DNA of 64,000 nucleotides from assembly GCF_050946405.1 (NCBI RefSeq), contig NZ_JBMNUS010000003.1:124001-188000 (forward strand), in the 5' to 3' direction. Shown piece after piece: positions 1 to 8,552 of the stretch. Made by a program: the position numbers and the translations under genes. The notes below the pieces were generated by a model that ran no database searches, had not been told where the DNA came from, and saw nothing but the letters and a program-made list of their open reading frames with translations. Source of the DNA: Pseudochelatococcus sp050946405. Lineage in GTDB: Bacteria; Pseudomonadota; Alphaproteobacteria; Rhizobiales; Beijerinckiaceae. Numbering within the stretch: position 1 is the first letter of the stretch; each line of letters starts with the position of its first letter.

Positions 1-344
1 GCTTCGAACTGGCGCTGCTGGCGGAATTCGGCTTCGGCCTCGATCTGGCGCAATGCGCCGTCACCGGCGCGACGCAGGAACTGGTCTATGTGTCGCCAAG
101 ATCGGGCCGGGCGGTGTCGCTGCGCGCGGGCGCGTCCTACCATGACAGGCTGCTGCCGCTGCCCGCCTTCCTGCGGGATGCCGACAGCGGGCGGGGCTTC
201 ATGGCGGGCGCGGGCCATCCCGGCGTTGACGCCGTGCGGCAGGGTTTTGCGCTCACCGGCCACTTCCTCGCGCGTCATCTCTTCGCCCCGCGCGATGCGC
301 CGTTGCCGGACGCGCGCGCCCGCTTCCTCGCCCTGCTGGAATGA
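1..344 (+). CDS. recO: DNA repair protein RecO, C-terminal part (cut by window edge)
   Basis: This is the 3' end of recO; the 5' part lies left of the window and the reading frame is open from base 3. RecO helps load RecA on gapped single-stranded DNA in the RecF pathway. The visible ~113 residues contain the family's usual C-terminal block: FELALLAEFGFG, then LDLAQCAVTG, LVYVSPRSGRAVS and a late LARHLFAPR helix. The single Cys fits alphaproteobacterial RecO proteins that lack the zinc-finger cysteines. parC follows in the same direction after about 175 bases. Identification is firm although only part of the protein is seen. Confidence 0.85.
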   Translation, partial: FELALLAEFGFGLDLAQCAVTGATQELVYVSPRSGRAVSLRAGASYHDRLLPLPAFLRDADSGRGFMAGAGHPGVDAVRQGFALTGHFLARHLFAPRDAPLPDARARFLALLE

Positions 345-518
345 CGGCTTGCGGCGGCGGATATCGTTCGGTATATGTTCGCGCCGGGCATATTTCGGTC
401 GGATGGAATCATCCGATCGATCGGGATGTGCCCGCAATCGACAACTTGGAGCATGCCGTCGTTTCCGTGACATGACGGCGTGCTCGCGTGCGGGATCGGG
501 GCGGGTTTCAGGGATTCG

Positions 519-2780
519 ATGGGCAAGAAAGCGGATCTGCCGCCGGCGGGCGGCCATGACGGCAACGTGGAGGAAGTCGCCCTGCGCGCCGCGCTGGAGG
601 AGCGCTATCTCGCCTATGCGCTCTCCACCATCATGCATCGCGCCTTGCCGGATGCGCGCGACGGCCTCAAGCCCGTGCACAGGCGCATTCTGTACGGCAT
701 GCGGCTGCTGCGGCTCGATCCGGGCGCCGGGTTCAAGAAGTCCGCGCGCGTCGTGGGCGATGTCATGGGCCAGTTCCATCCGCATGGCGACCAGTCGATC
801 TACGACGCGCTGGTGCGGCTCGCGCAGGATTTCGCCCAGCGCTATCCGCTGATCGAGGGGCAGGGCAATTTCGGCAATATCGACGGCGATAACGCCGCCG
901 CCATGCGTTATACCGAGGCGCGGCTCACCACCGTCGCCCAGTTGCTGTTGCAGGGCATCGACGAGGACGCCGTCGATTTTCGCGATACCTACGACGAAAC
1001 GAATCGCGAGCCGATCGTGTTGCCGGCCGCGTTTCCCAACCTGCTGGCGAACGGCGCGCAGGGCATCGCGGTCGGCATGGCGACGTCCATTCCGCCCCAC
1101 AACGCGGCCGAGCTGTGCGACGCCGCGCTTTACCTGATCGCGCACCCGCAGGCGGATGTCGACAGCCTGCTGACCTTCGTGCAGGGGCCGGACCTGCCCA
1201 CCGGCGGCGTGATCGTCGACGATCGCGCCACCATCGCCGAGGCCTACCGCACGGGGCGGGGCGGCTTTCGCGTCCGCGCCCGCTGGTCGCGGGAAGAGGG
1301 CGCGCGCGGCCAGTGGCTGGCTGTCGTCACCGAGATTCCCTACGGCGTGACGAAGGGGCGGCTCATCGAGAAGACCGCCGATCTGTTGCTGGCGAAGAAG
1401 CTGCCGCTGGTCGCCGATATCCGCGACGAATCGGCGGAGGACATCCGCATCGTCATCGAGCCGCGCACCAGGGCCGTCGACGACGTGCTGATGATGGAGT
1501 CGCTGTTCCGGCTGACGGAACTCGAATCGCGCCTGCCGCTCAACCTCAACGTGCTGGCAGGCGGGCAGATACCGAAGGTGCTCGATCTCGCCGAGGTGCT
1601 GCGCGAATGGCTCGGCCACCGCCGCGAGGTGCTGCTGCGCCGCTCCCGCTTCCGGCTGGGCGAGATCGTGCGCCGCCTCGAAATTCTCGACGGCCTGCTG
1701 ATCATCTATCTCGATCTCGACCGCGTGATCAGGATTATCCGCGAGGAGGACGAGGCGAAGCCTGCGCTGATCGCGGCCTTTTCGCTGACCGACATGCAGG
1801 CGGAGGCCATTCTCAACACCCGCCTGCGCTCGCTGCGCAAGCTGGAGGAGATGGAACTGCGCCGCGAGCACGAAAAGCTGACGGAGGAACGCGCCGGCAT
1901 CGAGGCGCTGCTCGCTTCCGACGAAAAGCAATGGAAGGTCGTGGCCGGCGAGGTGCGCGAGGTGCGCAAGCTTTTCGGCCCGGAAACCGCGCTCGGCAAG
2001 CGGCGCACCACCTTCGCCGAGGCGCCGGAAACGGCCGACGTCGATCTGACCGGAGCGATGGTCGAGCGGGAGCCGATCACGGTCGTGCTGTCCGTCAAGG
2101 GCTGGATCAGGGCGCTGAAGGGGCACGGTGTCGATCTGTCAAGCCTTCAGTTCAAAGGCGACGACGGGCTGTTCCTGTCGTTCGCGACGGAGACGACGGC
2201 GCGCATCCTGGTGCTGGCGGATGACGGGCGCGTCTACACCCTCGACGCCGCGAAGCTGCCGGGCGGACGCGGCGTCGGCGATCCGCTGCGGCTGATGGCG
2301 GATATCGACGAGAATGCCGGCATCGTCGCCGCTTTTCCGTATGTTCCGGGCGAGAAACTGTTGCTGGTCGCTTCCGACGGGCGCGGTTTCGTCGCGCCGG
2401 CGGATGACATCGTGGCCAACACCCGCAAGGGCAAGCAGGTGCTGAATCTCGACGCCGCCGGCAAGGACCGTGCGCGCCTGTGCGTCCCCGTGCGCGGCGA
2501 TCACGTCGCCGTCGTCGGCGAAAACCGGAAGCTCCTCGTGTTTCCGCTGACGCAGGTGCCGGAAATGGCGCGCGGCCGCGGCGTGCGCCTGCAACGTTAC
2601 GGCGACGGCGGCATCGCCGATGCGCGCGTCTTCAACCTTGCGGACGGCTTGACGTGGACGGATACTTCCGGCCGGACATGGACCGTGCCGGAAGCCGATA
2701 TCCGCGCCTGGCTCGGCAACCGCGCCGATGGCGGCCGCCTGCCGCCGAAGGGCTTTCCGCGCAACAACAGGTTTCAGTAA
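519..2780 (+). CDS. parC: DNA topoisomerase IV subunit A
   Basis: ParC cuts and rejoins DNA to decatenate daughter chromosomes, acting with ParE. The 753-residue protein starts at ATG 519, preceded by an AGGG ribosome site; an in-frame GTG at 480 is less likely. The winged-helix domain is at about residues 40-130, with PDARDGLKPVHRR and the catalytic tyrosine in AAAMRYTEARL (about Tyr131). The C-terminal part after about residue 500 forms the beta-pinwheel. The PPGG-like N-terminus and FKKSARVVGDV wording distinguish alphaproteobacterial ParC from GyrA. The quinolone-pocket position matching E. coli ParC Ser80 reads Gln (HPHGDQSIYD), which I believe is normal in this class. Confidence 0.95.
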   Translation: MGKKADLPPAGGHDGNVEEVALRAALEERYLAYALSTIMHRALPDARDGLKPVHRRILYGMRLLRLDPGAGFKKSARVVGDVMGQFHPHGDQSIYDALVRLAQDFAQRYPLIEGQGNFGNIDGDNAAAMRYTEARLTTVAQLLLQGIDEDAVDFRDTYDETNREPIVLPAAFPNLLANGAQGIAVGMATSIPPHNAAELCDAALYLIAHPQADVDSLLTFVQGPDLPTGGVIVDDRATIAEAYRTGRGGFRVRARWSREEGARGQWLAVVTEIPYGVTKGRLIEKTADLLLAKKLPLVADIRDESAEDIRIVIEPRTRAVDDVLMMESLFRLTELESRLPLNLNVLAGGQIPKVLDLAEVLREWLGHRREVLLRRSRFRLGEIVRRLEILDGLLIIYLDLDRVIRIIREEDEAKPALIAAFSLTDMQAEAILNTRLRSLRKLEEMELRREHEKLTEERAGIEALLASDEKQWKVVAGEVREVRKLFGPETALGKRRTTFAEAPETADVDLTGAMVEREPITVVLSVKGWIRALKGHGVDLSSLQFKGDDGLFLSFATETTARILVLADDGRVYTLDAAKLPGGRGVGDPLRLMADIDENAGIVAAFPYVPGEKLLLVASDGRGFVAPADDIVANTRKGKQVLNLDAAGKDRARLCVPVRGDHVAVVGENRKLLVFPLTQVPEMARGRGVRLQRYGDGGIADARVFNLADGLTWTDTSGRTWTVPEADIRAWLGNRADGGRLPPKGFPRNNRFQ

Positions 2781-2809
2781 TCGTGGCGGCCTTGCAGGGT
2801 GCTTAATGT

Positions 2810-2836
2810 AATAACATTTCATAATGAAACGTTATT
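2810..2836. promoter_or_regulatory. Dyad symmetry between parC and the phosphatase gene
   Basis: AATAACATTTC is followed by a 5-base spacer and GAAACGTTATT, an 11-bp inverted repeat with one mismatch. It lies 30 bases past the parC stop and about 70 bases before the Pho box. There is no T-run behind it, so it is a weak terminator candidate. The AT-rich arms look like a regulator-binding dyad, but the half-sites run inside-out relative to the Zur consensus and I do not assign a factor. Confidence 0.4.
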
Positions 2837-2882
2837 ATGTATCCATGTTGGAATGTAAAGTATTTCTCCGCTTTTTCGCATT

Positions 2883-2916
2883 CGGTCATCTGCCTGACAT
2901 GCGGCATTTCTACTGT
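2883..2916 (+). promoter_or_regulatory. Pho box and -10 for the alkaline phosphatase gene
   Basis: CGGTCAT (2883-2889) and CTGACAT (2894-2900) are direct repeats separated by CTGC. Each differs by one base from the CTGTCAT half-site, and the starts are exactly 11 bp apart, as in PhoB-binding Pho boxes. A weak -10 (TACTGT, near 2911-2916) sits about one turn downstream, where PhoB-activated promoters place it. The phosphatase start codon is 94 bases from the second repeat. This predicts induction by phosphate limitation. Confidence 0.7.
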
Positions 2917-2993
2917 CCCGGCAATGCCGCCGTGCGTGACGCCGTGTCGGCGCGGATAGGCTAAGTGTTTCTGCAAACGCGGGGAATTTCAGC

Positions 2994-4742
2994 ATGCGAC
3001 ATTATTGGTTGGTCGCGACGGCCGTGGCGCTTGTGCCGGGCGTCGCTGGTGCGCAGACGATCTATCCGATCGATCGCGCGACGATCCTTTCCGGCTCGAA
3101 GTTCGATTTCAAGGTCGAGTTTCCCGAGGTCGTGAAGGAAGCCGACGTCAAGATTCTGGTGAACGGCGAGGATTATGCCTCGGTTCTCGGCAAGAAGGCC
3201 GAGTTCATCGAGAAGGAAAAGGACGCTGATGCTTCGGCCGTCCGCCTGGACGACGTCGTCATCACCAAGCCCGGCACCTACAAGATCGAGGCCAGCGTCG
3301 CCGGCGCGCCCGCGAAGACCGTGACGTGGGAAGTTTACGGCACCGCCGAGACGCCCGTCGCGAAGAACGTGATCTTCCTCATCGCCGACGGCATGTCGGT
3401 CGCCCACCGCACGGCTGCCCGCGTCATGTCGCGCGGCAACACCGAGGGCAAGGCGAACGCCAAGCTGAACATGGACTACCTGCCGAACCTCGCTTTCATC
3501 GGCACGTCGAGCACCGACTCGATCGCCGCCGACAGCGCGAACACGGCGTCCGCCTACTTCACCGGCCACAAGTCGGCGGTGAACGCGCTCGGCGTCTATC
3601 TCAGCCGCGCCAAGGACTCGCTCGAGCATCCGAAGCAGGAAACCCTGGGCCAGGCGCTGCGCCGCGCCGCGCCGAACAAGAAGCTCGGCATCGTCACCAC
3701 CGCCGAGGTGGAAGACGCGACCCCGGCGGCGCTCGTCTCCAACACCCGCAAGCGCGCCGACAAGGACAAGATCGTCGGCATGCACTTCGCCGTGCTTCCC
3801 GACGTGCTGCTCGGCGGCGGCTCGGCCTACTTCCTGCCGCAGTCCACGCCCGGCTCCAAGCGCAAGGACGACATCGACTACATCGCCAAGTTCCGTGACG
3901 AAGGCTTCGCCGTCGCCACCGACCGCGACGAGCTGATCAAGGCCGCCGCCGAGACGAACTCCGGCAAGGTCCTCGGCCTGTTCCACACCGGCAACATGGA
4001 TACGCTGCTCGACCGTCAGTTCCTCAAGAAGGGTTCGGTCGGCAAGTTCCCGAACCAGCCCGGTCTCGTGGACATGACGAAGGCGGCGCTCGACGTGCTG
4101 TCGAAGAACGAAGACGGCTTCGTGCTGATGGTCGAGGGCGCTTCCGTCGACAAGATGTCGCACCCGCTCGACTGGGACCGCGCCGTCGTCGAGACGATCG
4201 AGTTCGACAACGCCATCGGCGTTGCGCGCGAGTTCGCCGAGAAGAACCCCGACACGCTGATCATCGTCACCGCCGACCACACCCACGGCGTTGCCCTCAT
4301 CGGCACGATCGACGACAACAAGCCGGGCGAGGAGATGCGCGAGAAGGTCGGCACCTATCAGGACGCCGGCTTCCCGAACTACGAGGACAAGGACGGCGAC
4401 ACCTATCCTGACGACATCAACGTCAGCAAGCGTCTCGCCATCTTCGCCAACAACTTCCCGGACTACTACGAGACGTGGCGTCCGAAGCTCGACGGCCCCT
4501 TCGTTCCCGCGATCAAGAACGAGAAGGACCAGTACGTCGCCAACGAGCAGTACAAGGACATCCCCGGCGCCGTGCTGCGCATCGGCAACATCCCGCGTGA
4601 CGGCGACACCGGCGTGCATGCCGTCGACGACGTGGTGCTGCAGTCGCAGGGTCCCGGCTCCGAGAACCTGAAGGGTTACATGGAGAACTCGGACGTTTAC
4701 CGCGTGGTTGTCGACGCCCTCGCGCTCGGCGCCAAGCAGTAA
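2994..4742 (+). CDS. Secreted alkaline phosphatase (PhoA-like superfamily)
   Basis: A 582-residue phosphomonoesterase predicted to release phosphate from organic esters in the periplasm. It has a Sec-type signal peptide with cleavage after VAGA (about residue 20). A beta-rich domain at about 22-118 precedes the catalytic domain. Metal and nucleophile motifs follow the alkaline phosphatase pattern: NVIFLIADGMS (Asp132), the serine nucleophile in DSANTASA (about Ser181), VEGASVDKMSH, the TADHTHG ligands and a late GVHAVDD histidine. The start at ATG 2994 has a GGGGAA ribosome site. A Pho box lies upstream and a strong terminator downstream, so it is a single-gene unit. At 582 residues it is longer than E. 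coli PhoA because of the extra N-terminal domain. Confidence 0.88.
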   Translation: MRHYWLVATAVALVPGVAGAQTIYPIDRATILSGSKFDFKVEFPEVVKEADVKILVNGEDYASVLGKKAEFIEKEKDADASAVRLDDVVITKPGTYKIEASVAGAPAKTVTWEVYGTAETPVAKNVIFLIADGMSVAHRTAARVMSRGNTEGKANAKLNMDYLPNLAFIGTSSTDSIAADSANTASAYFTGHKSAVNALGVYLSRAKDSLEHPKQETLGQALRRAAPNKKLGIVTTAEVEDATPAALVSNTRKRADKDKIVGMHFAVLPDVLLGGGSAYFLPQSTPGSKRKDDIDYIAKFRDEGFAVATDRDELIKAAAETNSGKVLGLFHTGNMDTLLDRQFLKKGSVGKFPNQPGLVDMTKAALDVLSKNEDGFVLMVEGASVDKMSHPLDWDRAVVETIEFDNAIGVAREFAEKNPDTLIIVTADHTHGVALIGTIDDNKPGEEMREKVGTYQDAGFPNYEDKDGDTYPDDINVSKRLAIFANNFPDYYETWRPKLDGPFVPAIKNEKDQYVANEQYKDIPGAVLRIGNIPRDGDTGVHAVDDVVLQSQGPGSENLKGYMENSDVYRVVVDALALGAKQ

Positions 4743-4762
4743 TCAGGCGATACCGCGTTTCG

Positions 4763-4789
4763 ATCCGGGCGGGAAACCGCCCGGATTTT
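4763..4789 (+). terminator. Rho-independent terminator of the phosphatase gene
   Basis: ATCCGGGCGG, a GAAA tetraloop and CCGCCCGGAT form a perfect 10-bp stem followed by TTT. It starts 20 bases after the phosphatase stop. Confidence 0.88.
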
Positions 4790-4818
4790 GTATTGTGGGA
4801 ATGGCGAAAACGCTAGGG

Positions 4819-4833
4819 CGCAATGATGTTGCG
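4819..4833. promoter_or_regulatory. Short palindrome upstream of the Tat-protein/ABC operon
   Basis: CGCAATGATGTTGCG is a perfect 5+5+5 inverted repeat, overlapped by a second one (TGCGTTGTCGCA, 4829-4840). It lies in the only upstream gap of the three-gene operon starting at 4974. It could be an operator; I do not recognise a specific regulator. Confidence 0.3.
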
Positions 4834-4973
4834 TTGTCGCAATGTGTTGTTTCCGCTTTTCTGTGATGGGTAAACGAGAATTGAATGGACGTTCCGTTGC
4901 GGTTGTCCGACATCTGCCCGCGAGAGGCATCGGCTTTTCCGGCATCGGTGCGGGATGGCTATCGGAGGCTGGC

Positions 4974-5459
4974 ATGAAACTTTCGTCATCAATATACGGT
5001 CAACCGTCGCGGCGCGATGTCGTGCGCGCGGGGCTGGGCGCGGCCGCCGCGCTCGCCTTGCCGGGCTTCCTGGCTCCCGCCCGCGCGGATGACAATACGC
5101 TGACGTTCGAGCAGCTCTACGGCAAATTCTCGGCCCTGGGGCTGGAGTTTTCAGAGCGCGTCAAGACGTTCACGGGCAAGCGGGTATCGATGCGCGGTTT
5201 CATGGCGCCGCCGCTGAAGGCCGAATCCAAGTTCTTCGTGCTCACGAAGATGCCGATGGCGCTGTGCCCCTTCTGCTCGTCGGATGCCGACTGGCCGGAG
5301 GACATCGTTGTCGTCTATCTGGGCGACAAGCAGACCTTCGTGCAGTCCAACCAGACCATCGAGGTCACGGGCACGCTGGAGATCGGGTCGTGGACCGACC
5401 CCGAAACCGGCTTCGTCAGCCAGCTGCGTCTGACGCAGGCCAGGTTCAGGTCCATCTGA
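4974..5459 (+). CDS. Tat-exported periplasmic protein with CPFC motif (DUF3299-like)
   Basis: A 161-residue protein with a twin-arginine signal (SRRDVVRAGLG, then an Ala-rich hydrophobic stretch ending near PARA at residue 39). The mature part reads like a small OB-fold domain (KRVSMRGFMAPP ... IEVTGTLEIG) with a CPFCSSDADWP motif that could bind metal or form a disulphide. ATG 4974 follows a perfect GGAGG; longer upstream readings have no such site. The gene overlaps the ABC ATPase gene by one base (TGATG), so the two are translated together. From memory, DUF3299 proteins accompany MacB-like ABC systems connected with zinc in Vibrio (zrg); that link is an inference. Confidence 0.6.
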   Translation: MKLSSSIYGQPSRRDVVRAGLGAAAALALPGFLAPARADDNTLTFEQLYGKFSALGLEFSERVKTFTGKRVSMRGFMAPPLKAESKFFVLTKMPMALCPFCSSDADWPEDIVVVYLGDKQTFVQSNQTIEVTGTLEIGSWTDPETGFVSQLRLTQARFRSI

Positions 5460-6163
5460 TGACCGCGCTGTTCCTTTCCGACGTGAGGGTGAGCTTTCCG
5501 GGCCTCGACGCACCGGTGCTCGACATCGCGAAACTCGAGATCGCGCCCGGCGAGAACGTCGTCGTCACCGGCCCGTCCGGGTCCGGCAAGACGACGCTGA
5601 TCAATGTCATCACCGGCCTCGAAAAGCCCGACCGGGGTATCGTGCGGTGGGGAGACACCGATCTCGCGCGCCTTTCCGAATCGCAGCGCGATGCGTGGCG
5701 CGCCACGCATGTCGGGCTCGTCATGCAGGAGTTCCACCTGTTTCCGGGCCTCAGCGCCATCGAGAACGTGCTGCTGCCGGTTCGCTTCCGCGTGCTGTCG
5801 GTGCCGGCCGCGCTGCGGCAGCGCGCCGCGGCGCTGCTGGAGCGCGTCGGGCTGAAACGGCACGGCCAGCGCATCGAAACCATGTCGCGCGGCGAGATGC
5901 AGCGCGTCGCGGTGGCGCGTGCGCTGCTCGGCAAGCCGGCCGTGCTGGTTGCCGACGAACCCACGGCGAGCCTCGACGTCGCGAGCGGCGCCGTGGTTGG
6001 CGATTTGCTGACGGAGCTCGCCGCCGAGGAGAAGGCCACGCTGATCGCCGTCACGCACGACCCGCGCCTTGCCGCGCGCCTGCCGCGCCGGCTGCGGCTG
6101 GTCGCCGGGCGCATCGTCGAGGATACGACCCAGGCCGCGCAGCAGGAGCAGGTGACGCCATGA
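5459..6163 (+). CDS. ABC transporter ATP-binding protein (LolD/MacB type)
   Basis: A 234-residue ATPase that drives the permease encoded next. Walker A is GPSGSGKTT (about residue 40), the Q-loop is in VMQEFHLFPGLS, the signature is the variant MSRGEMQRVAVARAL, Walker B is VLVADEPTASLD, and the switch histidine is in VTHD. The MSRGE form in place of LSGGE is common in the LolD/MacB branch. The start overlaps the preceding stop (TGATG) and its own stop overlaps the permease start (ATGA), so all three genes form a tightly coupled operon. The substrate is unknown; this ATPase class usually powers mechanotransmission-type transporters, not simple import. Confidence 0.85.
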   Translation: MTALFLSDVRVSFPGLDAPVLDIAKLEIAPGENVVVTGPSGSGKTTLINVITGLEKPDRGIVRWGDTDLARLSESQRDAWRATHVGLVMQEFHLFPGLSAIENVLLPVRFRVLSVPAALRQRAAALLERVGLKRHGQRIETMSRGEMQRVAVARALLGKPAVLVADEPTASLDVASGAVVGDLLTELAAEEKATLIAVTHDPRLAARLPRRLRLVAGRIVEDTTQAAQQEQVTP

Positions 6164-7416
6164 TTCCGGTTCGTTTCATTCTGGCCGATCTGCGCCGTCT
6201 TTGGGCCGGCTCGCTGGTGATCGTGCTGCTGATCGGCCTTGCGACGGCGCTCGGTATCGCGGTCGGCATTCAGGAGCGCGCCCTGCGCCTTGGCAGCGCC
6301 CGCGCCGCCGATCGTTTCGACGTCATCGTCGGCGCGGCCGGCAGCGAGACGCAGCTCGTGCTGAGTTCGGTGTTCCTCCAGCCGGCTCCGCTCACGCTGC
6401 TGCCGGGCGCGGTGCTGAAGAAGTTGTCCGAGGATCCGCGCGTCGCCTGGGCTGCGCCGGTGGGGTTCGGCGATTCGTTTCAGGGCTCGCCCATCGTCGG
6501 CACCACGAACGAGTTTCTGACCGACAAGGGCCAGCGCCCGCTCGCCGAGGGCGAGATCTTCCGCGGACGGACGGACGCCGTGATCGGCGCGCTGGTCGAT
6601 CTGCGGCAGGGCGACACGGTAAAGCCCATCCATGGCCAGCCCGGCGAGGGCGGGCACAGCCACGACGAACTCGCCTATACCGTGACAGGCCGCCTCGCGC
6701 CCACCGGCACGCCGTGGGACCGGGCGATTCTCGTGCCCATCGAGACCGTCTGGAGCATTCACGGCATGGGAGCGCCGGCAAGCGCGGGAACCGCGGAAGC
6801 GGACGACCACGACCATGACCACGATGGCGCGCAGGACCACGCGGCGGCGGATCATCTCGGCCCGCCGTGGCACGATGACATTCCCGGCGTGCCCGCCATC
6901 ATCGTGAAACCGCGATCGATCGCCAACGCCTACCAGATCCGGCAGGAATATCGCGCGGATACGACGGTCGGCGTGTTTCCGGCCGAGGTGCTCACGCGCC
7001 TTTATGCGACGCTCGGCGATGCCCGGCTGGTGTTGACGGCGATCGCCATCGGCACGCAGGCGCTCGTCGGCGCGGCGGTCGTGCTGGTGTCCGTGGTGCA
7101 TCTGTCCCAGCGCCGGCGGCAAATCGGCGCCCTTCGCGCGCTCGGCGCGCCGCGCGGGGCCATCTTCGGCGTGGTGTGGGTGGAACTGTTGCTGCTTATC
7201 GGCCTCGGTGTGGGGTTGGGCGTGGGGCTCGGCTATGTCGGCGCGAAGGTCGCGGCTTCCGTCTTCACCCGGGAAAGCGGCATCGTCCTGCCGGTGACGC
7301 TGGAGGCGGGCGACATCGGCTTCGCCGGTCTGCTGCTGCTGGTCGCCGCCGTCATCGCGCTCGTGCCCGCATGGCTCGCCTACCGTCAGCCGCCCGCGGC
7401 TGCGCTGAGGGCGTGA
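6160..7416 (+). CDS. ABC transporter permease, MacB/FtsX family, with His-rich loop
   Basis: A 418-residue membrane protein with the FtsX/MacB layout: one N-terminal helix (about residues 17-36), a large periplasmic domain and three C-terminal helices (about 288-312, 335-360, 375-398). LRALGAPRGAIFGVVWVE is the typical coupling-helix region. The periplasmic domain carries an unusual His/Asp-rich stretch at about residues 213-240 (EADDHDHDHDGAQDH, then HLGPPWHDD) and an earlier GGHSHDE, suggesting metal binding. The ATG overlaps the ATPase stop. Together with the CPFC Tat protein this points to a metal-linked system, but direction and substrate are not proven. Confidence 0.8.
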   Translation: MIPVRFILADLRRLWAGSLVIVLLIGLATALGIAVGIQERALRLGSARAADRFDVIVGAAGSETQLVLSSVFLQPAPLTLLPGAVLKKLSEDPRVAWAAPVGFGDSFQGSPIVGTTNEFLTDKGQRPLAEGEIFRGRTDAVIGALVDLRQGDTVKPIHGQPGEGGHSHDELAYTVTGRLAPTGTPWDRAILVPIETVWSIHGMGAPASAGTAEADDHDHDHDGAQDHAAADHLGPPWHDDIPGVPAIIVKPRSIANAYQIRQEYRADTTVGVFPAEVLTRLYATLGDARLVLTAIAIGTQALVGAAVVLVSVVHLSQRRRQIGALRALGAPRGAIFGVVWVELLLLIGLGVGLGVGLGYVGAKVAASVFTRESGIVLPVTLEAGDIGFAGLLLLVAAVIALVPAWLAYRQPPAAALRA

Positions 7417-7458
7417 CAGCCCTGCCGGTAATTCGGGACCCGATGCGTGGATTATGCC

Positions 7459-7464
7459 TATAAT
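7459..7464 (+). promoter_or_regulatory. Perfect -10 hexamer before the phosphatase-like gene
   Basis: TATAAT lies 51 bases before the ATG at 7515 and 43 bases after the permease stop. No good -35 is visible at 16-18 bp, so the promoter is only a candidate. Confidence 0.4.
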
Positions 7465-7466
7465 GC

Positions 7467-7498
7467 AGTGGCGGGGCCGGGGGCTCCGCCATTGTTTT
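7467..7498 (+). terminator. GC-rich hairpin with T-run after the ABC operon
   Basis: AGTGGCGGGGCC pairs with GGCTCCGCCATT with mismatches and is followed by GTTTT. It can terminate the ABC operon; if the TATAAT just upstream is used, it lies instead in the leader of the following gene. Confidence 0.5.
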
Positions 7499-7514
7499 CA
7501 GTTGTTCGGGTTCG

Positions 7515-8384
7515 ATGTATCACACGACATTGACATTTGCCGTCGCGCCAGATGCCGAAATCTTCGCCATCGGCGACATTCACGGCCACGCTCCCCTGCT
7601 GGAAGCCTTGTTGGAGCGGATCGCGCAGACGCCGCGGCTGGCCGGCCGGCGGCGCATCGTGGTGTTTCTGGGCGATCTCATCAACCGGGGGCCGCAGTCC
7701 CTCCGCTCGCTCGATCTCGCGGCCTCTGCGCGCGAGCGGACGGGCGCGGACGAGATCGTCGGCCTGTGGGGCAATCACGAGCAGATGGTGCGTCTTGCGA
7801 TGCTGTCCGCACACGATCCCCGCTGCATCAGCGCGCGCGCATTGTGGATGGAACACGGGGGACCGGGGTTCCTGGCGGAACTCGGCATCGAATCTCCGTT
7901 CGCCCTGGCGAACGCATTGGGCGAGAAGCGCCTTGCGTGGTTCATCGGGCTGAAGCCGCATTTCCGCTCCGGGAATGTGCTTTTCGTGCACGGCGGCGTC
8001 AATCCGCGCATTCCGCTGGCGGCGTTTCTGCTCGCGCCCGTGGAGGTCGATATCGCGAAACTCGATTACGACCTGCACTGGGCCTGGATACGCTATACTT
8101 TCGCCCGTTTCGAGCCCCGGCAGGAGGGGCGGCGCGGACATCAGGGCGTGTTCGTAGCGCATGGCCATCTGCAAGGCCATCTCGACATCGCGACGGGCGC
8201 CGGGGCGCAGATCGCGCGCGACCGCATCAATCTCGACGGCGGCTCATACAGCACCGGCCGCGCCCGCATGGCCCGTTTCGTCGGCAACGAACTGTCGCTG
8301 TACGAAGCGGCGATCGCGGATGACGAGGCGGCGGGCGTGCGCTTCAGCGCGCAGCCCGTCGACTGGATCGACACGCCGGCGTGA
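7515..8384 (+). CDS. Metallophosphoesterase, PP2A-like serine/threonine phosphatase family
   Basis: A 289-residue cytoplasmic protein with the di-metal phosphoesterase motifs in order: GDIHGH (about residue 19), GDLINRGPQS (about 54), GNHE (about 83), FVHGG (about 158) and VAHGHLQG (about 213). Spacing matches PP2A-like and ApaH-like bacterial phosphatases, with INRG replacing the usual VDRG. There is no signal peptide. It could act on protein phosphates, dinucleoside polyphosphates or another phosphoester; the sequence alone does not decide. It stands alone between the ABC operon and the SCO gene. Confidence 0.8.
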   Translation: MYHTTLTFAVAPDAEIFAIGDIHGHAPLLEALLERIAQTPRLAGRRRIVVFLGDLINRGPQSLRSLDLAASARERTGADEIVGLWGNHEQMVRLAMLSAHDPRCISARALWMEHGGPGFLAELGIESPFALANALGEKRLAWFIGLKPHFRSGNVLFVHGGVNPRIPLAAFLLAPVEVDIAKLDYDLHWAWIRYTFARFEPRQEGRRGHQGVFVAHGHLQGHLDIATGAGAQIARDRINLDGGSYSTGRARMARFVGNELSLYEAAIADDEAAGVRFSAQPVDWIDTPA

Positions 8385-8552
8385 GGCCTGCCCCGCCGGG
8401 CTGCCGGCTGCCGCGCTTTGCCGCATGCGGTCGCGCCGCGTGGCGGGAGGTGTCGCTTGTGCGGGCGTTCGCCGGCCTTTAAGAGTGCCTGACGAAAGCT
8501 CCGGTGCTGAAGGGTCGGCGTGCGGGGGCGATCGGTATCGGGAGAATGTGAC

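Noticed and set aside
1115..2224. Long open frames in alternative frames and on the opposite strand, such as this one inside parC, or 2961-4619 on the minus strand
   Set aside because: They are shadows of GC-rich genes: Arg/Ala/Gly-rich translations, no ribosome sites, fully overlapping well-identified genes.
2810..2836. Zur box for the zinc enzyme alkaline phosphatase
   Set aside because: The half-sites resemble ATAACATTTC but are arranged inside-out relative to the Zur consensus.
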